Shown here piece by piece: positions 25,872 through 36,941 of a stretch of DNA of 64,000 bases (position 1 is the stretch's first letter; every line of letters starts with the position of its first letter). The DNA is from Rhizobium croatiense (GTDB lineage Bacteria > Pseudomonadota > Alphaproteobacteria > Rhizobiales > Rhizobiaceae). The notes under the pieces were generated by a model, which made no database searches, had not been told where the DNA came from, and saw nothing but the letters and a program-made list of their open reading frames with translations. The position numbers and the translations under genes are program-made. The DNA lies in NCBI RefSeq assembly GCF_019793465.1, contig NZ_JAILYJ010000003.1, forward strand, positions 124,001-188,000. The letters run 5' to 3'.

Positions 25872-26906
25872 TTAAGCTTCGTGGGACTGCGGGGCAGGGC
25901 CGGTCGAGGCCCTGACGATCAGTTCGGTCTTCCAGAGTTCCTGCTCGGGGAAGGGGCCGGCCTGTTTCACGGTCCCGATCAGCCGCTGGGCGATGCGGGC
26001 GCCGGCGGCCCTGAGCGAGGAGCGTGTGGTCGTCAGCGGCACGGAGAAGCTTTCCGGCTTCAAGAGCGGCAGCACGTCGTCGTGGGCGATCAGCGAAATG
26101 TCCTCGCCGAGCCGCAATCCCGCCTGGTTGACCGCACGGATCGCCCCCAGCGCCATGACCGTGCTGGAGCATAGGATCGCCGTCGGCCGCTGCGGCAGTT
26201 GCAGGAAGCGTTCCATCGCCAGAAGGCCCTGTTCGTCGGTCATCAGCGCGTGGCTCACGCAATCCTCCTCGAGCGTCAGGCCGCGTTCGGCAAGGGCCGA
26301 GATGACGCCGTTCCTTCTGCGGATGGCGAAATCGAGATGCGTCGGCCCGTTCATCAGCGCAAAGCGCGTATGGCCGAGCTGCAGCAGCAGCCGGGTCGCG
26401 TCGTAGAAGGCGCCTTCATTGTCGATGTCGAGATAGGGATAATCCGGCTCCGCGCCGAAGGAGCGGCCATGCACGACATAGGGCATGGAGAGCGATTTCA
26501 GCATGGGAAGCCGCGGATCGTGGCCGCGCATATAGGCGACGAACAGTGCGTCGACATTGCCGCTGATCGCAAGCCGCCGGAGTGCCGCCACCTCGTCGTC
26601 AGGATCGGCCGGCATGATGACGAAATGGAAATCGTGACGCACGGCTTCCTCGCCGAGCCCGGCCAGGAATTCGCCGAAATGCACGTCCGACTGGTGGCCG
26701 GGCGCCGTCGGCATGACCAGGCCGATCGAGCCTGCTTTGCCGGTCGCAAGCCGCTGGGCTGCCTTGTTCGGCCGGTACCCGGTTTCCTTGACGGCCTGGA
26801 GCACGCGCTCTCGGGTCGCTTCATTGACCTCGGGATAGCCGTTGAGCGCCCGGCTCACCGTCGTCTGCGACAGCCCGAGCAATTCCGATAGCTGTTTGAG
26901 ATTCAC
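25872..26906 (-). CDS. aglR: LacI-family regulator AglR of alpha-glucoside uptake
   Basis: Repressor of 344 residues. The N-terminal LacI helix-turn-helix (MNLKQLSELLGLSQTTVSRA, then LNGYPEVNEATRERV) is followed by a periplasmic-binding-protein-like effector domain. It is divergent from aglEFGAK, like AglR of S. meliloti. Start is GTG with GGGAGGAAG upstream. Two AAAGCGCTTT palindromes in the aglR-aglE gap are the likely operators. The inducer is probably an alpha-glucoside; this follows from context. Confidence 0.9.
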   Translation of the reverse strand: MNLKQLSELLGLSQTTVSRALNGYPEVNEATRERVLQAVKETGYRPNKAAQRLATGKAGSIGLVMPTAPGHQSDVHFGEFLAGLGEEAVRHDFHFVIMPADPDDEVAALRRLAISGNVDALFVAYMRGHDPRLPMLKSLSMPYVVHGRSFGAEPDYPYLDIDNEGAFYDATRLLLQLGHTRFALMNGPTHLDFAIRRRNGVISALAERGLTLEEDCVSHALMTDEQGLLAMERFLQLPQRPTAILCSSTVMALGAIRAVNQAGLRLGEDISLIAHDDVLPLLKPESFSVPLTTTRSSLRAAGARIAQRLIGTVKQAGPFPEQELWKTELIVRASTGPAPQSHEA

Positions 26907-26971
26907 CTGTTATGCTTCCTCCCGGCCCGCCCGTCGGCCGCTCTAAAAGGCCTGCCGCCTCCCAATGGCAT

Positions 26972-26985
26972 CCAAAGCGCTTTCA
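26972..26985. promoter_or_regulatory. LacI-type operator near aglR
   Basis: CCAAAGCGCTTTCA has the perfect palindromic core AAAGCGCTTT. It lies 66 bp upstream of the aglR start and probably mediates autoregulation. Confidence 0.6.
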
Positions 26986-27133
26986 AATATGTAGCATCTC
27001 GCGCGCTTGACTCAAGAAAAATCGCTCCATATTCCCCGATAGGCGCCGTTGCGCTGCGATATCCCGCGTGTTTATGGCGAGTTTTCGCGAATTGACTTGA
27101 CTTCATTCCACTGGAAGTGAAATGAGTTGGGTG

Positions 27134-27147
27134 TCAAAGCGCTTTGA
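27134..27147. promoter_or_regulatory. LacI-type operator in front of aglE
   Basis: TCAAAGCGCTTTGA is a perfect 14-bp palindrome with the same core as the aglR-proximal site, 59 bp upstream of the aglE start. The two centres are 162 bp apart. Confidence 0.7.
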
Positions 27148-27205
27148 AATTTCTTTTTTGCAGAGAATTCGGCGCGGGTTGGGATTGTGATGGGAGGTTG
27201 ATCAC

Positions 27206-28567
27206 ATGAAAAAGTCATTTTTGGTGGGCGTTGCCGTTGCGGCGCTTTTTGCCGGTGCTGCGTCCGCGGCCGATCTGAAATTTGCCCCGGGACAGGATTC
27301 CAAGTTCAACTGGAAAAGCTATGACGAATTCAAGGCCGCGCATGCCGATTTGAAGGGTCAGCCGCTGACCATCTTCGGGCCGTGGCGCGGCGAAGACGAG
27401 GCGTTCTTCATGAGCGTTCTTGCCTATTTCACCGAAGCGACCGGCATCGAGGCGAAATATTCCTCTTCCGAAAACTACGAGCAGCAGATCGTCATCGACA
27501 CGCAGGCGGGCTCGCCGCCGAACATCGCCATTCTGCCGCAGCCGGGCCTCCTCGCCGACCTCGCCGGCAAGGGATTCCTGACGCCGCTCGGCGATGACAA
27601 CTCCAAGTGGCTCAAGGACAATTACGGTGCCGGCGACAGCTGGGTCGGTTACGGGACCTACAAGGGCAAGGACGGCAAGGAAGCCTTCTACGCCTTTCCT
27701 TACAAGGCTGACGTGAAATCGCTGGTCTGGTACGTTCCGGAGAATTTCGAGGAAGCCGGCTACAAGATCCCGACGACCATGGAAGAGCTGCATGCCCTGA
27801 CCGACCAGATCGTCAAGGATGGCGGCGTTCCCTGGTGCATCGGTCTCGGTTCCGGCGGCGCCACCGGTTGGCCGGCGACCGACTGGGTCGAGGACATCAT
27901 GCTGCGTATGCAGCCGCCGGAAGCCTATGACAAGTGGACGACCAACGAGCTGAAGTTCACCGATCCGGCCGTCGTTGCCGCGATCGACGAATTCGGCAAG
28001 TTCGCCAAGAACGAGAAATACGTCAATGGCGGCGTCGCGGCCGTGGCCTCGACCGACTTCCGCGACAGCCCGAAGGGCCTCTTCTCCGTTCCGCCGAAGT
28101 GCTACATGCACCATCAGGCCTCGTTCATTCCGTCCTTCTTCCCCGAGGGCACGAAGCTCGGCCAGGATGCCGACTTCTTCTACATGCCGACCTATGCTTC
28201 GCATCCAGAACTCGGCAAGCCGGTTCTCGGCGCCGGCACACTCGTCTCGATCGCCAAGGACTCGAAGACGGCCCGCGCTTTCATCGACTTCCTGAAGACC
28301 CCGATCGCGCATGAAGTCTGGATGGCGCAGTCGAGCTTCCTGACACCGTACAAGGGCGTCAGCGTCGACGCCTACGCCAATCCGCAGATGAAGAAGGAAG
28401 GCGAGATTCTGACCTCCGCCACCACCTTCCGCTTCGACGGTTCCGACCTGATGCCGGGCAAGATCGGTGCCGGCGCCTTCTGGACCGGCATGGTCGATTT
28501 CGTCGGCGGCAAGTCCGCCGAGGAAGCTGCCGGCGAAATCCAGAGCGCCTGGGACGGCATCAAGTAA
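27206..28567 (+). CDS. aglE: Alpha-glucoside ABC transporter, periplasmic binding protein AglE
   Basis: Family 1 solute-binding protein of 453 residues with a signal peptide (FLVGVAVAALFAGAASAADL, cut after ASA at about 22). The mature protein has YSSSENYEQQIVIDTQAGSP and ALPQPGLLADLAGKG-like blocks of the alpha-glucoside subgroup. In S. meliloti AglE binds sucrose, maltose and trehalose. GGAGG-type site (GGGAGG) stands upstream of the ATG. Tandem hairpins after the stop likely raise its expression over the membrane genes. Confidence 0.93.
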   Translation: MKKSFLVGVAVAALFAGAASAADLKFAPGQDSKFNWKSYDEFKAAHADLKGQPLTIFGPWRGEDEAFFMSVLAYFTEATGIEAKYSSSENYEQQIVIDTQAGSPPNIAILPQPGLLADLAGKGFLTPLGDDNSKWLKDNYGAGDSWVGYGTYKGKDGKEAFYAFPYKADVKSLVWYVPENFEEAGYKIPTTMEELHALTDQIVKDGGVPWCIGLGSGGATGWPATDWVEDIMLRMQPPEAYDKWTTNELKFTDPAVVAAIDEFGKFAKNEKYVNGGVAAVASTDFRDSPKGLFSVPPKCYMHHQASFIPSFFPEGTKLGQDADFFYMPTYASHPELGKPVLGAGTLVSIAKDSKTARAFIDFLKTPIAHEVWMAQSSFLTPYKGVSVDAYANPQMKKEGEILTSATTFRFDGSDLMPGKIGAGAFWTGMVDFVGGKSAEEAAGEIQSAWDGIK

Positions 28568-28580
28568 TCTTCCAAAATTA

Positions 28581-28641
28581 TGCCGCCGGCTTGCCGGCGG
28601 CATGACCTGCCTGAGTGGCCGGGCTCATGCGCAGCCCGGCC
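28581..28641 (+). other. Tandem hairpins between aglE and aglF
   Basis: Hairpin 1: TGCCGCCGGC (28581-28590) with GCCGGCGGCA (28593-28602). Hairpin 2: GGCCGGGCT (28617-28625) with AGCCCGGCC (28633-28641). Neither is followed by a T run, so mRNA stabilisation or partial attenuation is more likely than full termination. Confidence 0.65.
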
Positions 28642-28754
28642 ATCGCAGGATATATTGTGATTGGACAATACAAGTGGATTGACGGTGACCGGCGTTGCCC
28701 CGTCAGAATGAAAGCCGGTCGGAATAAGATCAGGGGAAGCAGGGGAGGGACGTA

Positions 28755-29768
28755 ATGCTGTCGCAGATAGTGTCCGCTTTGGGCGTCGTGGTATTCGCCG
28801 TTTTTGCGTGCTCGGCCTATTTCTATTTTTCCAACAAGCTTCTGGATCTGGCCCTGCCGGTGAAGGATGGCGACATTCGCGCCGCATCGCGCAATCTCAA
28901 TCGCCGCGCGGTCATCAGGCCGTGGCTGTTCCTCGGGCCGGCGCTCTTCCTGCTCTTCGTCTACCTCGTCTATCCGGTCGTTGCGACCTTCATCCTCTCC
29001 TTCTATGACCGAACCGGCCTGCAGTTCGTCGGCCTCGCTAACTACAAATGGGCGATCGGCGACCGCGAATTCCGCCAGTCGATCTTCAATAACATCCTCT
29101 GGCTCGCCGTCGTGCCGGCCGCCTGCACCTTCTTCGGCCTGGTCATCGCTGTCATGACCGATCGCATCTGGTGGGGCAATATCGCCAAGAGCATCGTCTT
29201 CATGCCGATGGCGATCTCTTTCGTCGGCGCCTCGGTCATCTGGAAATTCATCTATGAATATCGCGGCGGCAACGATGTCCAGATCGGCCTCCTGAACGCC
29301 ATCGTCCAGCTCTTCGGCGGCACGCCGGAGGTGTGGATCTCGGTTCCCTTCTGGAACAATTTCTTCCTGATGGTCATCCTGATCTGGATCCAGACCGGTT
29401 TTGCCATGGTCATCCTGTCGGCGGCACTGCGCGGCATCCCCGAGGAGACGATCGAGGCCGCCGTCATCGATGGCGCCAACGGCTGGCAGATCTTCTGGCG
29501 CATCATGGTGCCTCAGGTCTGGGGTACCATCGCCGTCGTCTGGACGACGATCACCATCCTCGTCCTCAAGGTCTTCGATATCGTGCTGACCATGACCAAC
29601 GGCCAGTGGCAGACGATGGTCCTGGCGAACCTGATGTTCGACTGGATGTTCCGCGGCGGCGGCGATTCCGGCCGAAGTGCCGTCATCGCCATCATCATCA
29701 TGCTCGCCGTCACGCCGATCATGGTTTGGAACGTGCGCCGCGCCAACCGCGAACTGAAGGGCCATTGA
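28755..29768 (+). CDS. aglF: Alpha-glucoside ABC transporter permease AglF
   Basis: Inner-membrane permease of 337 residues. It has an extra N-terminal helix (IVSALGVVVFAVFACSAYFY) ahead of the usual six helices of MalF-type permeases. The EAA loop, EETIEAAVIDGANGWQIFWR (about 233-252), contacts the ATPase AglK. It pairs with AglG, whose start is one base after the aglF stop. Confidence 0.93.
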   Translation: MLSQIVSALGVVVFAVFACSAYFYFSNKLLDLALPVKDGDIRAASRNLNRRAVIRPWLFLGPALFLLFVYLVYPVVATFILSFYDRTGLQFVGLANYKWAIGDREFRQSIFNNILWLAVVPAACTFFGLVIAVMTDRIWWGNIAKSIVFMPMAISFVGASVIWKFIYEYRGGNDVQIGLLNAIVQLFGGTPEVWISVPFWNNFFLMVILIWIQTGFAMVILSAALRGIPEETIEAAVIDGANGWQIFWRIMVPQVWGTIAVVWTTITILVLKVFDIVLTMTNGQWQTMVLANLMFDWMFRGGGDSGRSAVIAIIIMLAVTPIMVWNVRRANRELKGH

Positions 29769-29769
29769 G

Positions 29770-30933
29770 ATGATCGCTGTCGGAAGCTACTTCAAGATCG
29801 GTCCCGCCCGCCTCTTCGTCCACCTTGCGGTTCTCCTGATCGTCATCATCTGGCTCATCCCAACGCTCGGTATCTTCGTCAGCGCCCTGCGCGACAAGGA
29901 CCAGATCGTTGTGTCCGGCTGGTGGACGTCCTTCGTCGGCTCGACGCAGACGGTCGCCGTGCGCCTGGGCACGCCGGACCAGCAAAAGCAGGAAGGCGCT
30001 ACCTACGTCATTTCGGGCAATGTGCTGGAAGGACAGACCGGCCGCTCGGTCAAGGCCTTCGGCAACCGCGTGCAGCAGCCGGCGGCCTTCGAGGCCGGCC
30101 AGACGGCCGATCTCGGCGACGGCGAAAGCCTGCTGATCAACAGCGACGGCAGCTACCGCTACATGAAGAACGCCGCCTTCTCGCCCGACGAGCGGCCGCG
30201 GCGTATCTATGTCTCCGTCTCGGCGCCGCCGGAATTCACGCTGCAGAACTACAACACGGTTCTGACCGGCGAGGGTATCGGCCAGTCCTTCATCAATTCG
30301 TTGACGGTGACGATCCCGGCGACGATCATCCCGATCCTGATTGCCGCTTTCGCCGCCTATGCCCTGAGCTGGATGGACTTTCCCGGCCGCGCGCTGCTGA
30401 TTGCGCTCGTCGTCGGCCTCATCGTCGTGCCGCTGCAGATGTCGCTGATCCCGCTTCTGCGCCTCTATAACGAAGTGGGCAACATGCTCGGCCAGCCGTC
30501 GAAGACCTATCCCGGCATCTGGCTTGCCCATACCGCCTTCGGCATGCCGCTCGCCATCTTTCTGCTGCGGGCCTATATTGCCGGCCTGCCGAAGGAGATC
30601 ATCGAATCCGCCCGTGTCGACGGTGCGAGCGACTTCGAGATCTTTACCCGCATCGTTTTGCCTCTGTCCTTCCCGGCACTCGCCTCCTTCGCCATCTTCC
30701 AGTTCCTGTGGGTGTGGAACGACCTGCTCGTCGCCATGGTCTTCCTCGGCACCGACAAGGACCACATCGTGCTGACCGGCAGCCTGAACGCGCTGCTCGG
30801 CTCGCGCGGCGGCAATTGGGAGATTTTGACGGCGTCGGCCTTCGTCACCATTATCGTGCCGCTGCTCGTCTTCTTCGGGCTGCAGCGCTATCTGGTGCGT
30901 GGTCTGCTGGCGGGCTCGGTCAAGGGCGGCTGA
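29770..30933 (+). CDS. aglG: Alpha-glucoside ABC transporter permease AglG
   Basis: Permease of 387 residues. Helix 1 is at about 17-40. The remaining five helices start near 178, and the EAA loop is KEIIESARVDGASDFEIFTR. About 105 residues between helix 1 and helix 2 form a hydrophilic domain (for example VRLGTPDQQKQEGATYVISG) that ordinary 280-residue MalG-type permeases lack; it should lie in the periplasm. This extension is, as far as I recall, also present in S. meliloti AglG. Confidence 0.93.
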   Translation: MIAVGSYFKIGPARLFVHLAVLLIVIIWLIPTLGIFVSALRDKDQIVVSGWWTSFVGSTQTVAVRLGTPDQQKQEGATYVISGNVLEGQTGRSVKAFGNRVQQPAAFEAGQTADLGDGESLLINSDGSYRYMKNAAFSPDERPRRIYVSVSAPPEFTLQNYNTVLTGEGIGQSFINSLTVTIPATIIPILIAAFAAYALSWMDFPGRALLIALVVGLIVVPLQMSLIPLLRLYNEVGNMLGQPSKTYPGIWLAHTAFGMPLAIFLLRAYIAGLPKEIIESARVDGASDFEIFTRIVLPLSFPALASFAIFQFLWVWNDLLVAMVFLGTDKDHIVLTGSLNALLGSRGGNWEILTASAFVTIIVPLLVFFGLQRYLVRGLLAGSVKGG

Positions 30934-30967
30934 CCATTTTCGAACGTGACTTCAGACAGGATATTCC

Positions 30968-32620
<1,653 letters not shown>

Positions 32621-32641
32621 GGATCAGGAGGGGAGAGAGAC

Positions 32642-33730
<1,089 letters not shown>

Positions 33731-33846
33731 GATCGCCATTTTTGGGGTAATCATCCCGAGAATTATACTTGGCGGACCGAATTCTCACTTTCTGTTAAAG
33801 ATCGGCTGCTACTTTTTCCTCGTCAATTTATGAGGGGGATAAGCAA

Positions 33847-34260
33847 GTGGCCGCTTCCAATCCGTCACAGCCAAGATCTCATTTCCTGAGCAAGGAAGAA
33901 TCCTTCATGTATGACCGCGAAGCGCGGTTCAAAATGGAGGACACGATGAATGCCGCGCGCATCGAATATACGGAAAAGGGCGTCATGCACGCGGCTTCGC
34001 GCCGCTGCGACATCGTCCGGATCTCGATGAGCAGCGCGACGCTCGCAATTCTGACCCAGTTCAGCCTGCCGAAGCAGTTCTATCTGGACATTCCGGATGC
34101 CCGCATCACCAAGGTCGGCTGCCTGCTGATGAAGGTCAATGCCAACAACACGATCGAAGTCCGCTTCCTGCGCCTGCTGACGCAGAAGGAGCTGAACAAG
34201 ATCTTCGTCTACAGCACGCACCCGGCGCACAAGGATTACGTTCTCGACATCCGCGCCTGA
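33847..34260 (+). CDS. Degenerate PilZ-like protein
   Basis: Protein of 137 residues; GTG start with GAGGGGG upstream. The core ASRRCDIVRISMSSATLAIL resembles the PilZ arrangement (basic pair, then a D/NxSxxG-type strand) but lacks the final Gly and has no clear RxxxR, so c-di-GMP binding is doubtful. PKQFYLDIPDARITKVGCLL and TIEVRFLRL fit the beta-barrel strands of this fold. It has its own promoter gap and a terminator, independent of agl. Function unknown. Confidence 0.65.
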   Translation: MAASNPSQPRSHFLSKEESFMYDREARFKMEDTMNAARIEYTEKGVMHAASRRCDIVRISMSSATLAILTQFSLPKQFYLDIPDARITKVGCLLMKVNANNTIEVRFLRLLTQKELNKIFVYSTHPAHKDYVLDIRA

Positions 34261-34287
34261 CGGATAGATCGGGACCGCCAATAGCAA

Positions 34288-34323
34288 AACCCGCGGGACG
34301 CTGCGTGCGCCTCGCGGGTTTTT
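34288..34323. terminator. Bidirectional terminator between the PilZ-like gene and edd
   Basis: AACCCGCG (34288-34295) pairs with CGCGGGTT (34313-34320), with TTTs on one side and AAAA on the other, between two convergent genes. Confidence 0.75.
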
Positions 34324-34344
34324 GCTTATCTGCGTTGGTTATGT

Positions 34345-36165
34345 TCAGTGGAAGAGAACGCTCGCCCCTTGGTCCGAAGCGCCGACGGCGCGGCGGAAGG
34401 GCGCGAAGAGCTCGCGGCCCATGCCGAATTCATTATCGGCGAGATCGACGGTTACCGGTTCGCGCTCGGCCATGTCGGCGGCATCGACGAGCACTTCCAG
34501 CGTGCCCTTGATCGCGTCCAGGCGAATGATGTCGCCGTTCTTGATGCGGGCGATCGGGCCGCCGTCGACCGCTTCCGGCGTGACGTGGATCGCCGCCGGC
34601 ACCTTGCCGGACGCGCCGGACATGCGCCCGTCGGTCAGAAGCGCCACGTGGAAGCCACGATCCTGCAGCACGCCAAGTGGCGGCGTCAGCTTGTGCAGTT
34701 CCGGCATGCCGTTCGCCTTCGGCCCCTGGAAGCGCACGACGGCGACGAAATCGCGGTTGAGCTTGCCTTCCTTGAAGGCGTCCTGCAGTTCCTGCTGGCT
34801 GTGGAAGACGATCGCCGGCGCCTCGATGATGTGGCGCTCCGGCTTGACGGCGGAGATCTTGATGACTGCCTTGCCGAGATTGCCGCGCAGCATCTTCAGC
34901 CCGCCATTGGCCTGGAACGGCGTCTCGATGCTGGAGAGCACCTTCGGATCATGGCTCTTTTCCGGCGACGGCTCGCGCAGGACGGTGCTGTTTTCGCCGA
35001 GGCGGGCATCGACCGTATAGGCCTGGAGACCCTGGCCGAAGACGGTGCGCACGTCGTCATGCACCAGGCCGTGCTTCAGGAGTTCCTTGATCAGGAAGCC
35101 CATGCCGCCGGCCGCCTGGAAATGGTTCACGTCGGCAAGCCCGTTCGGATAGACGCGGGCAAGCAGCGGCACGACTTCCGAAAGCTCGGCGATGTCCTGC
35201 CAGGTGAGCTGGATGCCGGCTGCGCGCGCCATGGCGACGAGGTGCAGCGTGTGGTTGGTCGAGCCGCCAGTCGCATGCAGGCCGACGACGCCGTTGACGA
35301 CCGAACGTTCGTCGATCATCTCGCCGGCCGGCGTGAATTCGTTGCCGAGCGCGGTGATCGCCAGCGCCCGCTTGGCCGCTTCGCGCGTCAGCGCTTCGCG
35401 CAGCGGCGTGCCGGGATTGATGAAGGAGGAGCCGGGCATATGGAAGCCCATGATCTCCATCAGCATCTGGTTGGAGTTGGCCGTGCCGTAGAAGGTGCAG
35501 GTGCCGGGACCATGATAGGATTTCGATTCCGCCTCCAGGAGCTCGGCGCGGCCGACCTTGCCCTCGGCAAAGAGCTGACGCACCCGCGACTTCTCGTCGT
35601 TGGGCAGTCCCGTCGTCATCGGCCCGGCCGGAACGAAGATCGACGGCAGATGCCCGAAGGAGAGCGCCGCAATGACGAGGCCGGGAACGATCTTGTCGCA
35701 GACGCCGAGGAAGAGGGCGGCATCGAACATATTGTGCGACAGGCCGACGCCCGCGGCCATGGCGATCAGGTCGCGTGAAAAGAGCGACAGCTCCATGCCC
35801 GGCTGCCCCTGGGTGACGCCGTCGCACATGGCAGGCACGCCGCCGGCCACCTGGGCGACGCCGCCTGCTTCGGCGGCCGCCTCACGGATGATTGCCGGAT
35901 AGGTCTCGAACGGCTGGTGAGCCGAGAGCATGTCGTTATAGGCAGTGATGATGCCGAGATTGGGGATGCGGTCGCCGGCAAGCGCGTCCTTGTCGGCGGG
36001 GGAACAGACTGCAAAGCCATGGGCGAGGTTGGCGCAGCCGAGCACCGAGCGGTGCACGCCCTGGGAGGCGGCGGCGCGCAGCCGTTCCAGATAGCGCTCG
36101 CGGGTCGGCTTCGAGCGTTCGACGATGCGGTTGGTGATCGCAGCAATGCGTGCGTGAGCGGACAT
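34345..36165 (-). CDS. edd: 6-phosphogluconate dehydratase Edd
   Basis: Edd of 606 residues makes KDPG from 6-phosphogluconate in the Entner-Doudoroff pathway. The IlvD/Edd signature [10 protein letters not shown] with Cys156 and [17 protein letters not shown] with Cys114 mark the 4Fe-4S cluster ligands. The C-terminal block [20 protein letters not shown] is the second family signature. I chose the start [11 protein letters not shown] at 36165; eleven further in-frame codons upstream lack a ribosome site and would give a length unlike the family. It is last in zwf-pgl-edd; the aldolase gene eda is not in the window. Confidence 0.95.
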   Translation of the reverse strand: MSAHARIAAITNRIVERSKPTRERYLERLRAAASQGVHRSVLGCANLAHGFAVCSPADKDALAGDRIPNLGIITAYNDMLSAHQPFETYPAIIREAAAEAGGVAQVAGGVPAMCDGVTQGQPGMELSLFSRDLIAMAAGVGLSHNMFDAALFLGVCDKIVPGLVIAALSFGHLPSIFVPAGPMTTGLPNDEKSRVRQLFAEGKVGRAELLEAESKSYHGPGTCTFYGTANSNQMLMEIMGFHMPGSSFINPGTPLREALTREAAKRALAITALGNEFTPAGEMIDERSVVNGVVGLHATGGSTNHTLHLVAMARAAGIQLTWQDIAELSEVVPLLARVYPNGLADVNHFQAAGGMGFLIKELLKHGLVHDDVRTVFGQGLQAYTVDARLGENSTVLREPSPEKSHDPKVLSSIETPFQANGGLKMLRGNLGKAVIKISAVKPERHIIEAPAIVFHSQQELQDAFKEGKLNRDFVAVVRFQGPKANGMPELHKLTPPLGVLQDRGFHVALLTDGRMSGASGKVPAAIHVTPEAVDGGPIARIKNGDIIRLDAIKGTLEVLVDAADMAEREPVTVDLADNEFGMGRELFAPFRRAVGASDQGASVLFH

Positions 36166-36232
36166 GGAAGATCCCTGCCTTGTTCTGGTTCGTCTCAATG
36201 TGTTCGCCGGCTCCGGCGGCCGTCAGGCCGTA

Positions 36233-36931
36233 TCAGGGAGCCCAGTAGATCTCGACCGGGGAAGTGGCCCGGCGCAGAACGGCGCGGATCGGCATGTCTG
36301 CCTCGTCACCGCTGCCTTCCGCCTTGGCGAGAACGTCTTTTTTGCCTTCGCCCTCGATATGGAGAACCAGCAGTGCGGCATCCTGAAGACTGGAGAAGGT
36401 GAAAGTCAGGCGTGGTTCGCCGGCTCCTTCTGCCTCCATGGTGATGACGCCGCGCGGCGTCGAGGCATCGAGCGCCTCGGCAAGATTGCTGCCGCCGGGA
36501 AAGAACGAGGCCGTGTGGCCATCGCCGCCCATGCCGAGGATGACGACGTCGAAGGGGATGCCGATCTCGGCGCTTTTTTCCGTCGCCAGCCTTGCGGCCT
36601 CCTCGACCGAGGCTGCCGGCTGGTAAAGCGGCACGAACCGCGCCGCCTTTGCCTTGTCCTGCAAGAGATTGGCATCGACCAGCAGATGGTTCGAGCGGGT
36701 ATTGTCGGCCGGCACGAAGCGTTCGTCAACCAGCGTGATCGTCACCTTGTCCCAGGCGATATCGCGTGTCGACAGGGCCTGGAAGAAGGCCTTTGGCGTC
36801 GAGCCGCCGGAAACGGCGATGGAGGCGGCGCCGCGGGCGGCGATTGCTGCCGAAAGCGTATCGGCGACCTTGTCGGCGAGGCTGCCGGCGAGATCTGCGG
36901 GGCTGGCGAAGGAATGCAGGGTCGATGCCAT
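36233..36931 (-). CDS. pgl: 6-phosphogluconolactonase Pgl
   Basis: Pgl of 232 residues (DevB/SOL type) opens 6-phosphogluconolactone. Motifs: ISVSGGSTP-type block AVSGGSTPKAFFQAL, then VILGMGGDGHTASFFPGG. Start at 36931 (MASTLHSFAS) is preceded by AGGACGAC. The frame continues eight codons upstream into the zwf stop region; the shorter start was preferred. Ten bases separate it from zwf. Confidence 0.94.
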   Translation of the reverse strand: MASTLHSFASPADLAGSLADKVADTLSAAIAARGAASIAVSGGSTPKAFFQALSTRDIAWDKVTITLVDERFVPADNTRSNHLLVDANLLQDKAKAARFVPLYQPAASVEEAARLATEKSAEIGIPFDVVILGMGGDGHTASFFPGGSNLAEALDASTPRGVITMEAEGAGEPRLTFTFSSLQDAALLVLHIEGEGKKDVLAKAEGSGDEADMPIRAVLRRATSPVEIYWAP

Positions 36932-36941
36932 CGATGTCGTC

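Noticed and set aside
34348..35778. + strand frame of 476 residues opposite edd.
   Set aside because: edd has all family signatures; this frame is a shadow of it.
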